Assembly (NCBI RefSeq): GCF_037338445.1
Contig: NZ_CP147839.1
Span: forward strand, 1 to 64,000
Source: Salinibaculum sp. SYNS191
Lineage (GTDB): Archaea; Halobacteriota; Halobacteria; Halobacteriales; Haloarculaceae
DNA length: 64,000 bases
Reading direction: 5' to 3'
Shown: piece after piece, positions 32,461 through 41,488 of the stretch
Position numbering within the stretch: the stretch's first letter is position 1
Layout of the letters: every line of letters starts with the position of its first letter
The notes under the pieces: generated by a model
The model's input: only the letters and a program-made list of their open reading frames with translations
Told to the model about the DNA's origin: nothing
Database searches by the model: none
Program-made: the position numbers and the translations under genes

Positions 32461-35400
32461 TACTGAATCACAGTAAGGAAGCTATCCAGATACTCTTGAA
32501 TTTCATCACGGTACTCCTCAAGCCCGTACAGCGCGAACACTTCGTCATCCAGCGCCTCACGCTCCGACTCAATACGGTCTTCCAAATCACTGATTTCACG
32601 TGACACCGTGGAGTGAGCGTCGCGGAATTCGTCAAAGTCCTCCGGGAGCTCAAGATTACGGAGCTCGTCCCCGGCGATGTACTCATCACCGAATTCCTCG
32701 AGGAACTCTGCGAGGTCTTCTGCCTCCGCAACGCTGTGCATCCGAACGGTGTGGAACCGATTCAGGGACACCTCGTCCCCATCCTGTTCAATATTGAACG
32801 ATCCGATATTGTAATCCTGCGTGTCGACGACCGACCGAACTTTCGTACGGAACGGCTCCGTCTTATCTTCCTCCTTGAACGTCTCGAACAGGGTCTCACG
32901 GTCATGCCTCTGGATTTTCAGCTGGCGTTTCGCGTCGTGAATCGCCTCCGAATGCCCCGCAATTGCTTCCCGGGTCTCCTCATCGGGGACCTGGATTGGC
33001 GCGTGATGCAAGTGCGTCGGACGGCACCTAATTGCCGGGGCGTGCCGGAACGACAAGTGCTCGTAATAGGCTTTGTAATAGAAATCGAGCGCGTCCGAAT
33101 TCAGAAGCCCCGCTATGTAGTGCGGATCCATTGCGTCTGACGAATCGGAGAACTCAGCGAGCCCCCCGTCGTTCTGCAGCTGAAGGAAGTACGCGGTCTT
33201 GTTGTAGAATTTTGTCGGCCCACTCGCTGTATCAACGACGAAACTCAACTCGGGTGCGGTTTCGCGATACGCAATCTTGTCCTTGTTCTTGAACGCATCC
33301 AGCTTGTTATCCGAGACATCCGTGTCATCATCGGCTTCAATCGCATCCACGTCTACGTACTCTTCAATATCTCCCGGCGCATCCCCGAGGTAGAACTGCT
33401 CAATATTCTTCCCGCCAATTACCGGTACGTGCGAGTCCGATTCCTTCGTGTCGGACGCGTAAGGTCGGTAATACCGTGGTTCCTCACCTCGTGAAACAGC
33501 GCCACCTCGCCCGCCATTATCCATCTTGCAAAGATCGCTGAGCGGGACGCACTCGTCGGTGTCTTCCATTTCCTTCGCGGCTTCCCACAAGCTATCCGTG
33601 ATCTGGAAATTCAGTGTTAAGCGGTCCGCCCATTCACTCCAATCCTCGCTAAACCGCTTCTGCGATACTGTATACCGCTCGTACGTGTCCTCTGTCTCGA
33701 TGTCCGGATACTCCTCACTCTCAAAGTCGTCTTCGAAATCGTAATCCGGCGCGTCACGCCACGGAATTAACTCTGCAGCGGCGTGCTCAAGCGCGTATCC
33801 CCACTCATTCGATTCCTTCGATCCTTTTGGATACACCTTCACCACGTCCGTCTCATTCTCTTTTCGGACGTCCTCGTTATCTTCACCAGATTTCTTGGTC
33901 AGAACGATGAGGATTGGGAATACATTAACGTCGATTCCGAATACCTTGCATCGCGTGAGATCCGCGACCAAGTCGATCGTCGCGTTATCCCTGATGAACT
34001 CCATCGCATCCTCGGATGCACCCGTGACTAACAGCTTGTTCGAAATCACGAACGCTAGTCTCCCGCCTTCATCCAGCCACTCTAAGCCCTGCTCGACGAA
34101 CGCCGTGAAGATGTCACTCTGCTCCTCACCGAACACGTCGTGAAGCCGCTCGTACTCTGCCGTGACGCGATCTTCCTGATTGTGTGACCGGATGTATGGC
34201 GGATTACCAATAATCCACCCGTAGTCGTCTTCTTTCGCATCCATAATCTCATCTAGGTGCTCCGCGTCATTCTCTTTCGACCGGTAGAATCGGCGGTTAC
34301 TCATCCGACTATCACTGCCTTTCGCGGTGAGCAGCGAATCCGTTTCGTACGTTGAAAATGATGGGAGTTCCAAGTGCGCGTCCCCGCCATTCCCACTGCG
34401 GCGCTCCTGAAGCACGCGAATCAGCAAATTCGATTGCGCCAGCTGGATAGCGAATGGGTCGATGTCGAACCCTCGGATTTTCTCGTTGATGAGCTCGACC
34501 GCCTCCAAGAGATCGTCATCACGCGACAAATCGAACCCAGCGTCCTCAAGGGATTCAATTACGCGACCCATCGCCTCCAGCACGAACGTGCCCGAACCAC
34601 ACGCGGGGTCAAGTACCGGGTCACCACTTTGCGTGATATTCTGCTCTCGCGGCGTGAATTCAGCGTAATCCAGTAGGACTCGCACAGCGGTCGGCGGCGT
34701 GTAGTACGCACCCAACTTCTTCCGCTTCTCTGCATCCAAGCACTGCTGATACATCTCACCGAAGATATCTCGGTTGATATCGCGGAAGTTGAAGTTATCA
34801 AACCGCCGCAGTACCGTCTTCAGCACATCCTCTTCGTAGTGGTACCAATCATGGGGCGTATCCCGTCGGAACAGCGGAGAGTATACCTCTTCGGCTTGAC
34901 GGGATGCCACGCTCAGCGGCTCAATATACTTGTTATCCCGGAGTTGGACCTTTTCGTCATAGAATTTGATGAACCCGTTACTGATGATCTGTCCCACCAA
35001 CCCGAGGTCCTCAAACGTGCGAATCAATAAGAGACGGTTGTACAGCGTATTCAGCGTTTGCAGCTGAAACGTCTCCTTGATGTCCTCCTTATCCGACTGG
35101 CTTGCCTCCTCGTAGTCCTTTCCGGTTAAAATGAGCCACTCCTGCCACTTGTCGTGCCACCGCACCGCTTCCGCGTATTCCGCCTTCAAACTCGACAGCT
35201 GATTCCGGAGTCCCAGTAGCTCATCGCGGAACTCGGCCACTTCGTCAATCCACCGATCCTCGTCGATGTTTCGTGACGCCGCGTCGCGCATGTGCTCCTC
35301 GTAGTCGAACTGTAAGTCCTCCGCGACAGCGTCAATAGAATCCTGGTACGCATCCCAATCGTAGTGCCCGCGGTATTGCTCCCGGAGGTCCTCTCGTTCC

Positions 35401-36071
35401 TCGAGAATCTCAGCGCGTTTGTCTTCGAACTCCTCGTATCGGTCTTGATACCCCTCGAACCGTCGCTCTATTGATGGGAGAAGGTCGTCGTTCAGCGCTT
35501 GCTTGGACGCTTCGATAAACTCACTAAAAATTTCGTCGTCGCTGATGTCGCGCTGACTCGGCTCGTCATTCCACTCCCCACCGTAGATTCCGCTGAGTCG
35601 GGATTGGAGTTGCGCGGCGACACTTTCCACCTCGTCGTCGCTCGGATCGTGGAATAGGTCTAAGAGGTCGAGTTCAATTTCACTGGCTGGATCGTCGTAC
35701 TCATTCGATAGGAAAATGTAGCGGCCATCCGTGCAGAGTATGTATTTTAGCCGCAGCTGGTCGTTGTAGACGCGCGCCTCTTCAATGGCTTGGTTGATTT
35801 TGTACCGCTCGTCATCCTTGTGGTCCTCGTCTCGCGGTTTCTTGAGTTCACCTACGATGCGCGACACACCGTCCTCATCGTGCCATATGAAATCCGGACG
35901 GTCACCGGATTCAATGATGGATTCGTATTCAGCGTGCTCCAACCCAAGTTCTTGTAGTATCGGGATACCGTAGTTCTTCGCTGCGGTTTCCTCGCCGTAG
36001 TCCGGGTCTTCGACTTTATCACCAAAATCATCGGGGAGGTACCCGGCAAGAGACTCCGTCAACTCACTCAT
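32460..36071 (-). CDS. type IIG-like restriction-modification enzyme
   Basis: A single 1203-residue polypeptide joins nuclease, methylase and specificity parts. Near residues 62-78, RPDFIWHDEDGVSRIVGELK forms a PD-(D/E)XK core. A long helical region follows to about 470. The N6-adenine methylase core has motif I VLDPACGSGTF near 486 and motif IV IIGNPPYIRS near 620. From about 850 to 1100 comes a target-recognition-type domain (VPLSDLCKMDNGGRGG, VPVIGGKNIEQFYL), then a coiled coil. Such Eco57I-like enzymes methylate one strand and cut at a distance. A TBP paralogue overlaps its stop. Length and order are usual for the class; BREX PglX is an alternative, but no other BREX gene is present. Confidence 0.88.
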   Translation of the reverse strand: MSELTESLAGYLPDDFGDKVEDPDYGEETAAKNYGIPILQELGLEHAEYESIIESGDRPDFIWHDEDGVSRIVGELKKPRDEDHKDDERYKINQAIEEARVYNDQLRLKYILCTDGRYIFLSNEYDDPASEIELDLLDLFHDPSDDEVESVAAQLQSRLSGIYGGEWNDEPSQRDISDDEIFSEFIEASKQALNDDLLPSIERRFEGYQDRYEEFEDKRAEILEEREDLREQYRGHYDWDAYQDSIDAVAEDLQFDYEEHMRDAASRNIDEDRWIDEVAEFRDELLGLRNQLSSLKAEYAEAVRWHDKWQEWLILTGKDYEEASQSDKEDIKETFQLQTLNTLYNRLLLIRTFEDLGLVGQIISNGFIKFYDEKVQLRDNKYIEPLSVASRQAEEVYSPLFRRDTPHDWYHYEEDVLKTVLRRFDNFNFRDINRDIFGEMYQQCLDAEKRKKLGAYYTPPTAVRVLLDYAEFTPREQNITQSGDPVLDPACGSGTFVLEAMGRVIESLEDAGFDLSRDDDLLEAVELINEKIRGFDIDPFAIQLAQSNLLIRVLQERRSGNGGDAHLELPSFSTYETDSLLTAKGSDSRMSNRRFYRSKENDAEHLDEIMDAKEDDYGWIIGNPPYIRSHNQEDRVTAEYERLHDVFGEEQSDIFTAFVEQGLEWLDEGGRLAFVISNKLLVTGASEDAMEFIRDNATIDLVADLTRCKVFGIDVNVFPILIVLTKKSGEDNEDVRKENETDVVKVYPKGSKESNEWGYALEHAAAELIPWRDAPDYDFEDDFESEEYPDIETEDTYERYTVSQKRFSEDWSEWADRLTLNFQITDSLWEAAKEMEDTDECVPLSDLCKMDNGGRGGAVSRGEEPRYYRPYASDTKESDSHVPVIGGKNIEQFYLGDAPGDIEEYVDVDAIEADDDTDVSDNKLDAFKNKDKIAYRETAPELSFVVDTASGPTKFYNKTAYFLQLQNDGGLAEFSDSSDAMDPHYIAGLLNSDALDFYYKAYYEHLSFRHAPAIRCRPTHLHHAPIQVPDEETREAIAGHSEAIHDAKRQLKIQRHDRETLFETFKEEDKTEPFRTKVRSVVDTQDYNIGSFNIEQDGDEVSLNRFHTVRMHSVAEAEDLAEFLEEFGDEYIAGDELRNLELPEDFDEFRDAHSTVSREISDLEDRIESEREALDDEVFALYGLEEYRDEIQEYLDSFLTVIQ

Positions 36072-36205
36072 TGATATTCGGGCCTTTAACTCGCGGTCAA
36101 ATAAGTGTAGGCGCTCCGGAATGGGTAGGACCTACTCTGACCCACCAGGAGTGCTGCAGAACTATCGGTAATCTCGTTCTCTACCCCCTGCGCATATTCT
36201 TCCAC

Positions 36206-36571
36206 TCACCGTTCGGCGCCGTAGACGATGCGTGAGGGGGCTTCGTACCCACAATCGGGGCAGTCATACCACCGCTGGACTTTCGCCCCGTCTGCCGCCT
36301 TCTCGCCGACGCGAACGTCGTCGTTCGGACACTCCGTGCAGTTGAGGTCCGGTGCGGGCCGCTCCCGGAGCTCGTCACGGAACGATGTCGCATCCTTCGT
36401 CTCGTATCCCCGCGACCAGACCGGGTAGCCGTCGACGAGGATTGCCCCACGCCATTTGTATCGGTAGGAATCCGGGGCTCGATGCAGGACGGCTCGCGCC
36501 CCGGTCTCGGTGTTCCGAAACGCAAGCGTCGGCGAGCGGCTCTCGCGTCGCCAGTTGGTGATACGGGGCAT
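36206..36571 (-). CDS. zinc-ribbon hypothetical protein
   Basis: A 121-residue protein. The C-terminal half has LNCTECPNDDVRVGEKAADG and YDCPDCGYEA, a CxxC...CxxC zinc ribbon of the TFIIS/topoisomerase kind. The first half is beta-rich and carries two short arginine patches (TNWRRESRSP, RYKWRGAIL). It follows the 36575-37066 gene after 3 bases, so they form one operon behind one leader hairpin (37118-37148). Likely a nucleic-acid-binding backbone protein; function not known. Confidence 0.65.
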   Translation of the reverse strand: MPRITNWRRESRSPTLAFRNTETGARAVLHRAPDSYRYKWRGAILVDGYPVWSRGYETKDATSFRDELRERPAPDLNCTECPNDDVRVGEKAADGAKVQRWYDCPDCGYEAPSRIVYGAER

Positions 36572-36574
36572 TGG

Positions 36575-37066
36575 TTAGAAGTGGACGTCAGCGGGCACGA
36601 TCCAGATCTCTTCACTTTCTTCGAGGAGTCGATCCAGCTGTCCACGGTGGCGAATGCCGGCTCCGTGTTCTGTATACAGGAAGATCGTCGGGCCATCGTA
36701 CGCACCGACCTTGTGGAAGGCGTGCCGGGCGAGGTCCTCGTCGCGCATGATCTCCTCGTCGGAGAGCTCGTCGATGGCCTCCTTCACCCGATCGAGATTA
36801 CGCTCGAACTCTTCCTTCGTCGCCTCCCAGCCACGCTCGAGGAGATCCTGGCCGTCATCAGAATCGACGGGGGCTGCAGTCGGGAGCTCACCCCATCGCG
36901 CCTTCCCAGCAACGGACGTGTCCTCCTCGTCGAAGGTCACATAGTAATCGAAGACGGCGCCGGCGTGTGGGTCCGCGCCGACTAGGCGGTTGAACACCGA
37001 CTTTCCGGTGGCCAGCGCGTCGTCGTGCGTCGATGCCTCTACGAGGGCGTAAATCACCATGTGCAT
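36575..37066 (-). CDS. hypothetical plasmid-backbone protein
   Basis: The product has 163 residues from ATG 37066 (or 161 from ATG 37060). The start MVIYALVEASTHDDALATGK, followed by VFNRLVGADPHAGAVFDYYV and TFDEEDTSVAGKARWGELPT, looks like a small alpha/beta domain. It ends with GTIFLYTEHGAG-like strands and an acidic-aromatic tail. I recall relatives in haloarchaeal plasmids only as hypotheticals. A strong hairpin leader lies 52 bases upstream, which is why I prefer the internal start to the open frame that reaches 37189. Confidence 0.6.
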   Translation of the reverse strand: MHMVIYALVEASTHDDALATGKSVFNRLVGADPHAGAVFDYYVTFDEEDTSVAGKARWGELPTAAPVDSDDGQDLLERGWEATKEEFERNLDRVKEAIDELSDEEIMRDEDLARHAFHKVGAYDGPTIFLYTEHGAGIRHRGQLDRLLEESEEIWIVPADVHF

Positions 37067-37117
37067 CTTGAACACCTCGAAACGCCGACGCACTGGGTGT
37101 CGTTGCTCGCTCCAGCT

Positions 37118-37148
37118 GCGCCGGCACCCATCGCCGGCGCTCGAAAAA
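37118..37148 (-). promoter_or_regulatory. leader hairpin element with 8-base stem
   Basis: Minus strand: TTTTTCGA (TTTTTCG core), stem GCGCCGGC/GCCGGCGC, loop GATGGGT. Same T-tract and GGGT loop as other copies, but an entirely different stem sequence: a clear covariation case. Confidence 0.7.
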
Positions 37149-37185
37149 CTCTCCTCGTGACGGCGGATTCTCAGGATTCGTCCGC

Positions 37186-37587
37186 TCATTCGACAGTGAT
37201 GGTCAGGTCGCCCGACGCGTAGTCAGCCTCGAAGTCGACCGCGAACGCGTCCGACTCGTAGGCGGCTTGGTAAGCACGGTGGCGTGCGAGCGAGCCTGTC
37301 GCCTTGAAGTGGAAGAATGCGGTCGCCGTGTAGGGCTTGCTCTGTGTTTCGACCTGCGACTCGACGGATGCGGGGAGCGCGATTTGGGGCGTCTCCGTGT
37401 CGATACTCGCAGCGAACTCTTTCGCTTCCTCGACGGTTGCTTGCGAATGTGCCGGTGTCTCGCCGGTGAGCACGTTCACCGGGGTTTCCGTCTCGTCGGT
37501 GAACAGGACGTCTTTGAAGGTGTGTGTTCCGAGGATCGCCTCGGGATCCAATTCGCAGTCGTGAAACGGGTCGTCGTCTGAGGTCAT
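37186..37587 (-). CDS. hypothetical protein
   Basis: A 133-residue acidic protein. Residues 60-133 alternate strands and helices (PQIALPASVESQVETQSKPY, ATAFFHFKATGSL, then AFAVDFEADYASGD) and could be a small beta-sheet domain. The first 50 residues are disordered. No family comes to mind. Its start at 37587 is preceded at 17 bases by a leader-like hairpin, so it is part of the same regulated set. The stop lies just upstream of the next gene. Confidence 0.55.
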   Translation of the reverse strand: MTSDDDPFHDCELDPEAILGTHTFKDVLFTDETETPVNVLTGETPAHSQATVEEAKEFAASIDTETPQIALPASVESQVETQSKPYTATAFFHFKATGSLARHRAYQAAYESDAFAVDFEADYASGDLTITVE

Positions 37588-37603
37588 CGAATCACGAGCC
37601 TAT

Positions 37604-37635
37604 GGCGGGGCTCACCCATTCCGCCCCCTGACAAA
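37604..37635 (-). promoter_or_regulatory. leader hairpin element, 37186-37587 gene (variant)
   Basis: Minus strand: TTTGTCAGG, stem GGCGG/CCGCC, loop containing AATGGGTGAG. The T-tract is weaker than in other copies; 17 bases before the start. Confidence 0.5.
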
Positions 37636-37714
37636 CAGGCAGCACTACCCCTGACTATCCTCTCGCAAACACTTACCTCAAACAGGCTTCAAAAACAGTC
37701 CACCACAGAGTTCG

Positions 37715-39052
37715 ATGCTTCACGAACACATCCATGATGCCCTCGATGCCTTAGAAGAACGGGACGGTCAATCAAGACTCACTCCGCAGGACGACCAATT
37801 CGACGTCTTGGTCAGCATCATCGCTGACGAAACCTCAATCAGCCCTGACGAACTACGGATCTCTGAACAAAAGTTCAAAGACGAAGTCGAGGATATCCTC
37901 GAAGACATTTCCGACTCGGATGACCCGATCTCCGATTTTCATTCCAGCCTCCACAAACTCAAAGCTGACGTCGAAGACCGATACCAAGAATACACGATTC
38001 TCTTCCCTTGGAATTTCCGAGAGAAAGACGCCGAAGGATTCACTCACCCCGTTGAGATTCTCGGCGTCGAATTCCGTTTAACAGCGAAACAAGTCTGGGA
38101 CGACTATGTCGAACAGGCATCAGAGGAAAGCACGTTCGACAAATTCCTCGAAGAAGTACCTACTAAGCGCCACCACGAATCGCCTTTCAGTCATCATCGG
38201 TACTGGGAGGCAGAAGTTGAAGCAGCCGATCCACAATACGCCGTGAACCGTGTGGAAACAGCGTTGAAGACCCTGATGGGGAAGATCACGTACTCGGCAT
38301 ACTTCGCATCCACTCCTAATACGTTCCGTTCAACGACGTGGAAGTACGGGATTACAGAACTACAAGCACCGGTCTGCTACATCGTTTTGGAAGACAGTGA
38401 ATACCTTCACTACTACGTCTCATACGACTACCGGCCCCGCCAAACATTCAAATTCAGGGCAGGAATGGGGTATGCCTTCGAAGAACTCTACAACGAACTC
38501 CCCAATTTCAACGGAGAGCTTTCCACAATCGAGGAGCACCTCGGCACAGCATTGCGAGCCTTCCAATCCGGTATGTCGAAACCTAGGCCGACACAGTCAT
38601 TCCTCGAGTTCTGGCGGGCCTTAGAAGCTGCCACACTCTCCCAAGAGGAGGAATACTCAGCAGCCGCTCCACTTGAACGAAGTACGGCAGCCTTGCTACC
38701 GGAGGACCGTGACCTCGCTGAGAAACGGATCGAGCTCTTAGCCGACAAACGCAACGACCTGATCCACGGCGGCAAAGAAGTCGAAGTCACAGAAGGCGAC
38801 CGAGTCTACCTGAAAAACCTCTGTGAAGCGTCTATCCGATTCGTCGCCAATGAAAGGGAGAACCACTCATTCGAGGAGTTGCAGTTCTTGTTCGAGTACG
38901 GAGCAAAATCTGACGACAACATCCTACAGGCACAGGCAGAGCGTGAACGTCAAATCACGGAAAAGCGGGGGGAGATCGAGGGGCACGAACACGACCTCAA
39001 ACTGCTGGAGAAACTGGAAGAAATGAGAGAAAACGCCGAATCTCAGGAATAA
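37715..39052 (+). CDS. Apea-like HEPN-domain protein
   Basis: A 445-residue protein. A HEPN-like helical domain lies near residues 300-375: FLEFWRALEAATLSQEEEYS and, about 30 residues on, the RNDLIHGG motif (near residue 345), which is the R-x4-6-H active site of HEPN RNases in Apea-type abortive-infection proteins. The first 280 residues are alpha/beta with a beta stretch (YSAYFASTPNTFRSTTWKYG), perhaps sensing. The C-terminus is a charged coiled coil. It stands alone on the plus strand. By family, a single-gene abortive system that cuts RNA on infection is likely, but the trigger is unknown. Confidence 0.7.
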   Translation: MLHEHIHDALDALEERDGQSRLTPQDDQFDVLVSIIADETSISPDELRISEQKFKDEVEDILEDISDSDDPISDFHSSLHKLKADVEDRYQEYTILFPWNFREKDAEGFTHPVEILGVEFRLTAKQVWDDYVEQASEESTFDKFLEEVPTKRHHESPFSHHRYWEAEVEAADPQYAVNRVETALKTLMGKITYSAYFASTPNTFRSTTWKYGITELQAPVCYIVLEDSEYLHYYVSYDYRPRQTFKFRAGMGYAFEELYNELPNFNGELSTIEEHLGTALRAFQSGMSKPRPTQSFLEFWRALEAATLSQEEEYSAAAPLERSTAALLPEDRDLAEKRIELLADKRNDLIHGGKEVEVTEGDRVYLKNLCEASIRFVANERENHSFEELQFLFEYGAKSDDNILQAQAERERQITEKRGEIEGHEHDLKLLEKLEEMRENAESQE

Positions 39053-39148
39053 TTGGTGTCAGACAAGTCAACTTGACCCTCCATCCTCGTTTATCACCTC
39101 CCTCATCAACTCGACGTACTCTTCATCTCACGGAGGATCCACGACTGG

Positions 39149-39183
39149 ATCGCCCCGTACTCCTATCGGGGGCGATTAACCGA
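39149..39183 (-). promoter_or_regulatory. orphan leader hairpin element
   Basis: Minus strand: TTAATCG, stem ATCGCCCC/GGGGCGAT (8 perfect pairs), loop containing GATAGGAGTA. No complete gene follows it downstream on the minus strand; a remnant reading DEEYVELMREVINEDGGSS, ending at about 39072, is cut off by an in-frame stop. A gene has probably been lost here. Confidence 0.55.
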
Positions 39184-39222
39184 CGCGAGAGGTGCCTCCC
39201 GAGGCGTGGTCGGCGACGCCAG

Positions 39223-39411
39223 TTAGGAGTCTGCGTGGGCGTCCGCTCCGGCTCCGTCGCCCGGCCGCGTGAGAAGGCTCACCTCCTCCAAGAGGTCTCT
39301 CGCGGCCTCGACTCGCTCTCGATCCGCGTCGTCTAATCGGTCGACGTCGAGTCGGTTGAGATTGCTGAGTATACGATGCATCCGATAGCCCTGTTTGAAC
39401 TCTTGCTCCAT
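39223..39411 (-). CDS. small helical hypothetical protein
   Basis: The product has 62 residues from ATG 39411. An open frame extends to 39453, but the leader hairpin at 39417-39438 lies between. Sequence: MEQEFKQGYRMHRILSNLNR, then two helices with DLLEEVSLLTRP, and an acidic alanine-rich tail. No family is recognised. TTAACCAACA repeat copy 5 is 51 bases further upstream. The pattern of repeat, leader, gene mirrors the layouts at 26.7 and 28.3 kb. Confidence 0.6.
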   Translation of the reverse strand: MEQEFKQGYRMHRILSNLNRLDVDRLDDADRERVEAARDLLEEVSLLTRPGDGAGADAHADS

Positions 39412-39416
39412 CGGAA

Positions 39417-39444
39417 GCGCCTCACCGCTCGCCGGCGCGGAAAG
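39417..39444 (-). promoter_or_regulatory. leader hairpin element, 39223-39411 gene
   Basis: Minus strand: CTTTCC, stem GCGCC/GGCGC, loop GGCGAGCGGTGA; only 5 bases before the start, closer than in other copies. Confidence 0.5.
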
Positions 39445-39488
39445 ACGCCCCATCGAGATTGGCGTCGGGCTTGCAGGAGCTCGCGGCC

Positions 39489-39530
39489 TTAACCAACAAA
39501 CCCCGACGGTACTCGCAGGCTGTTGGTGAA
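39489..39530. repeat. TTAACCAACA inverted repeat, copy 5 (one mismatch)
   Basis: TTAACCAACA at 39489-39498 and TGTTGGTGAA at 39521-39530 (one mismatch), 22 bases between. Confidence 0.75.
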
Positions 39531-39549
39531 TCGATGCCCAGCACTGGCC

Positions 39550-40430
39550 TTACTCGAGATTGGGGCCGTAGCGAGCCGAGCCACACACCCGGCACTCCCA
39601 GATCGGTTGCCCCGTCCACGCCTCATCCGGGACCGACTCGTGGGTCTTGAACCGATGGTCGGTCGCCCGTCCACAGGTTTGACAGTCGAGTTCCTGCGTC
39701 GTCGGTACCGACGACGCCTGGCGATCAGCCGCAGCCTCGCCACTGGATTCGGTCAACGCCATCGCTGGGACCAGCCACACCGCGTCGTCGGCGCCGTCGA
39801 GGACCGCGTCGAGACGCGACGCGTCGCGGATGCCGTCCCCACGCTGGTCGTAGAGCCGCGTCGGGGGCTGCTCCTGACGCTCCGACGCTTCCTGCCCGTT
39901 CCACCCACTCCGGTCACGGGCAGCACTGAGAAGCCGCTCTCCTCCTCTGACGCCACCTGTACCGCGGCGGGGAGTGAGGGCCACTGCTCGGCCAGCTGGC
40001 GCGCTGGCGCCTCGTCGAGATCGTAGATGAGCGTGTAGTCGTCGACGGCCGGATCCGCCTCGTTGGCAGAGAGGAGGTTCGCCGCGGCGCCGCCTTTCGC
40101 CACGGCGCCGTAGAACGTGGTCGACTCGACGACCAGATGGACGATGCCGAGGAACGTCGTCGACGCTGCCTCGTTCGTGCTAGTGGCGTCACCTCCGAGA
40201 TGGTTAGAGAGACAGAACCGGCATTTCGTCTGGCCGTCTGGGACTGACGCCCCACAGGACCGGCACTCGCCATCGGCGGGCGTCGGCGCATCAGGGTAGC
40301 CACCAGAGCTCGTCGCGACGCGTTGCCGCCGGGGGGCACCCTCACACCCCTCGTCCAGCCTCGTGTCCGGAATGTGGGACGCTTCGCCGGTCGGCCGCAG
40401 TTCCTCAAAGTCGGAGTAACGACCGTTCAT
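39550..40430 (-). pseudogene. zinc-ribbon protein of the haloarchaeal biosurfactant-protein-1 annotation group, frameshifted
   Basis: Two minus-strand frames make one protein of about 293 residues. The first starts at ATG 40430 (MNGRYSDFEELRPTGEASH) and contains CRSCG and CRFCLSNHLGG, a zinc ribbon, then a mixed domain up to VLPVTGVGGTG. Near 39893-39905 the sequence goes on in another frame (GQEASERQEQPPTRLYDQRG) to a second zinc pair CQTCG...CRVCG and a stop at 39550. One missing or two extra bases would explain it. I know such proteins under the misleading name biosurfactant protein 1; the real role is unknown. Whether the shift is an error cannot be told. Confidence 0.68.
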
Positions 40431-40523
40431 AGGGCAGTCTACAGAGAACATGGCTCGTCTTCGTGTTTAAATCGTAGCGTGGATAGACCGATGTGCAGTA
40501 CAGACGGAGAGACAGTGATCGCC

Positions 40524-41450
40524 TCAGGCGACCTGTTCCTCCAACGTATCCCGGTGCGCCCGAACAGTCGCCTTCGAGGCGTTCGCCACGTCCGCGGCCT
40601 CGGATTGCGTCAGCCATCGGCCCTCTTCGCGACCGGCCTTGTAGAGGCAGGCCGCGGCGAACCCGGCCGGATGGACGCCCGTCGTGACGCCGCGCTCCTC
40701 GGCCTGTTCCGCGAGGGCTCGGGCCCGCTGTCGGATCTCGTCCGGACACTCGAGGTCTGAGGCGAGCCGTGGCACGAACATACTGGGGGAGACGGGCTCA
40801 GCAGGGAGGCCCAGCTCTTCGTTCAGCGTTTTGTACGCGTTCGTGACCCGTGACTCCGCGACGCGGGCCATCTCGCTGACGTCATCCACCAACCGCGAGA
40901 GGCCGTTGCACCGGCAGGCTCCGTAGACGCTGGCCGCGGCGATCGCCTCGATGGATCTGCCACGAAGCAGATCCTCGTTCTGGGCGCTCCGGAAGAGCTG
41001 ACACGCCTGGTCGCGAACCGAATCGGAGAGCTCGAGGGCACTTGTCAACCGACGCACTTCGCCCAGGCCGTGGGCGAGATTCCGTTCCGCTTTCGACCGC
41101 CAGCGCCCCCGGGTCTGCTCACGGCGCATCCGTGCGAGTCGCCGTCGCTTCTGCCCAGAGATCTCGTTCCCCTTGGCATCGGTGCCGCGACCGATTTCCG
41201 TCGACAGGCCGCGATCGTGGCGAGCCGCTGTAAGTGGGGCGCCCGTTCGTTCACACTCCTCGTCGTCGTACGCCCGCCACTCCGGCCCGTTATCGATACG
41301 CTGTTCGTCGATGACCAGGCCACAGTCCTCGCAGACCGTTTCGACTGCGTTCGTCGTGACCCGGCCGTCGCACTCGGGGCATTGGTTTGCGCTCGACTCA
41401 GCTCGGGCGTCTTCGTCGAATCCGCTCTCGTAGATGTCTCTGGTTGCCAT
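40524..41450 (-). CDS. tfb: transcription initiation factor TFB
   Basis: The product has 308 residues from the ATG at 41450, which starts just before the zinc ribbon (CPECDGR...CEDCG, about residues 25-46). Two cyclin repeats follow, each with a lysine/arginine-rich edge: around 110-200 (LEVRRLTSALEL-type helices, IEAIAAASVYGACR) and 215-305 (GFAAACLYKAGREEG). TFB recruits RNA polymerase to the TBP-TATA complex. Length and order are normal. Haloarchaea have many TFB paralogues; this one is on an element that also carries a TBP, so a dedicated pair is plausible. A leader hairpin of the shared family lies 39 bases upstream. Confidence 0.9.
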   Translation of the reverse strand: MATRDIYESGFDEDARAESSANQCPECDGRVTTNAVETVCEDCGLVIDEQRIDNGPEWRAYDDEECERTGAPLTAARHDRGLSTEIGRGTDAKGNEISGQKRRRLARMRREQTRGRWRSKAERNLAHGLGEVRRLTSALELSDSVRDQACQLFRSAQNEDLLRGRSIEAIAAASVYGACRCNGLSRLVDDVSEMARVAESRVTNAYKTLNEELGLPAEPVSPSMFVPRLASDLECPDEIRQRARALAEQAEERGVTTGVHPAGFAAACLYKAGREEGRWLTQSEAADVANASKATVRAHRDTLEEQVA

Positions 41451-41488
41451 CGTTCTCACCGTGTTCAGGGAACCCGCCAGTACAGCGA

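Noticed and set aside
32460..36071. BREX PglX
   Set aside because: No pglZ, brxC, brxL or other BREX gene in the window, and an N-terminal nuclease core is present.
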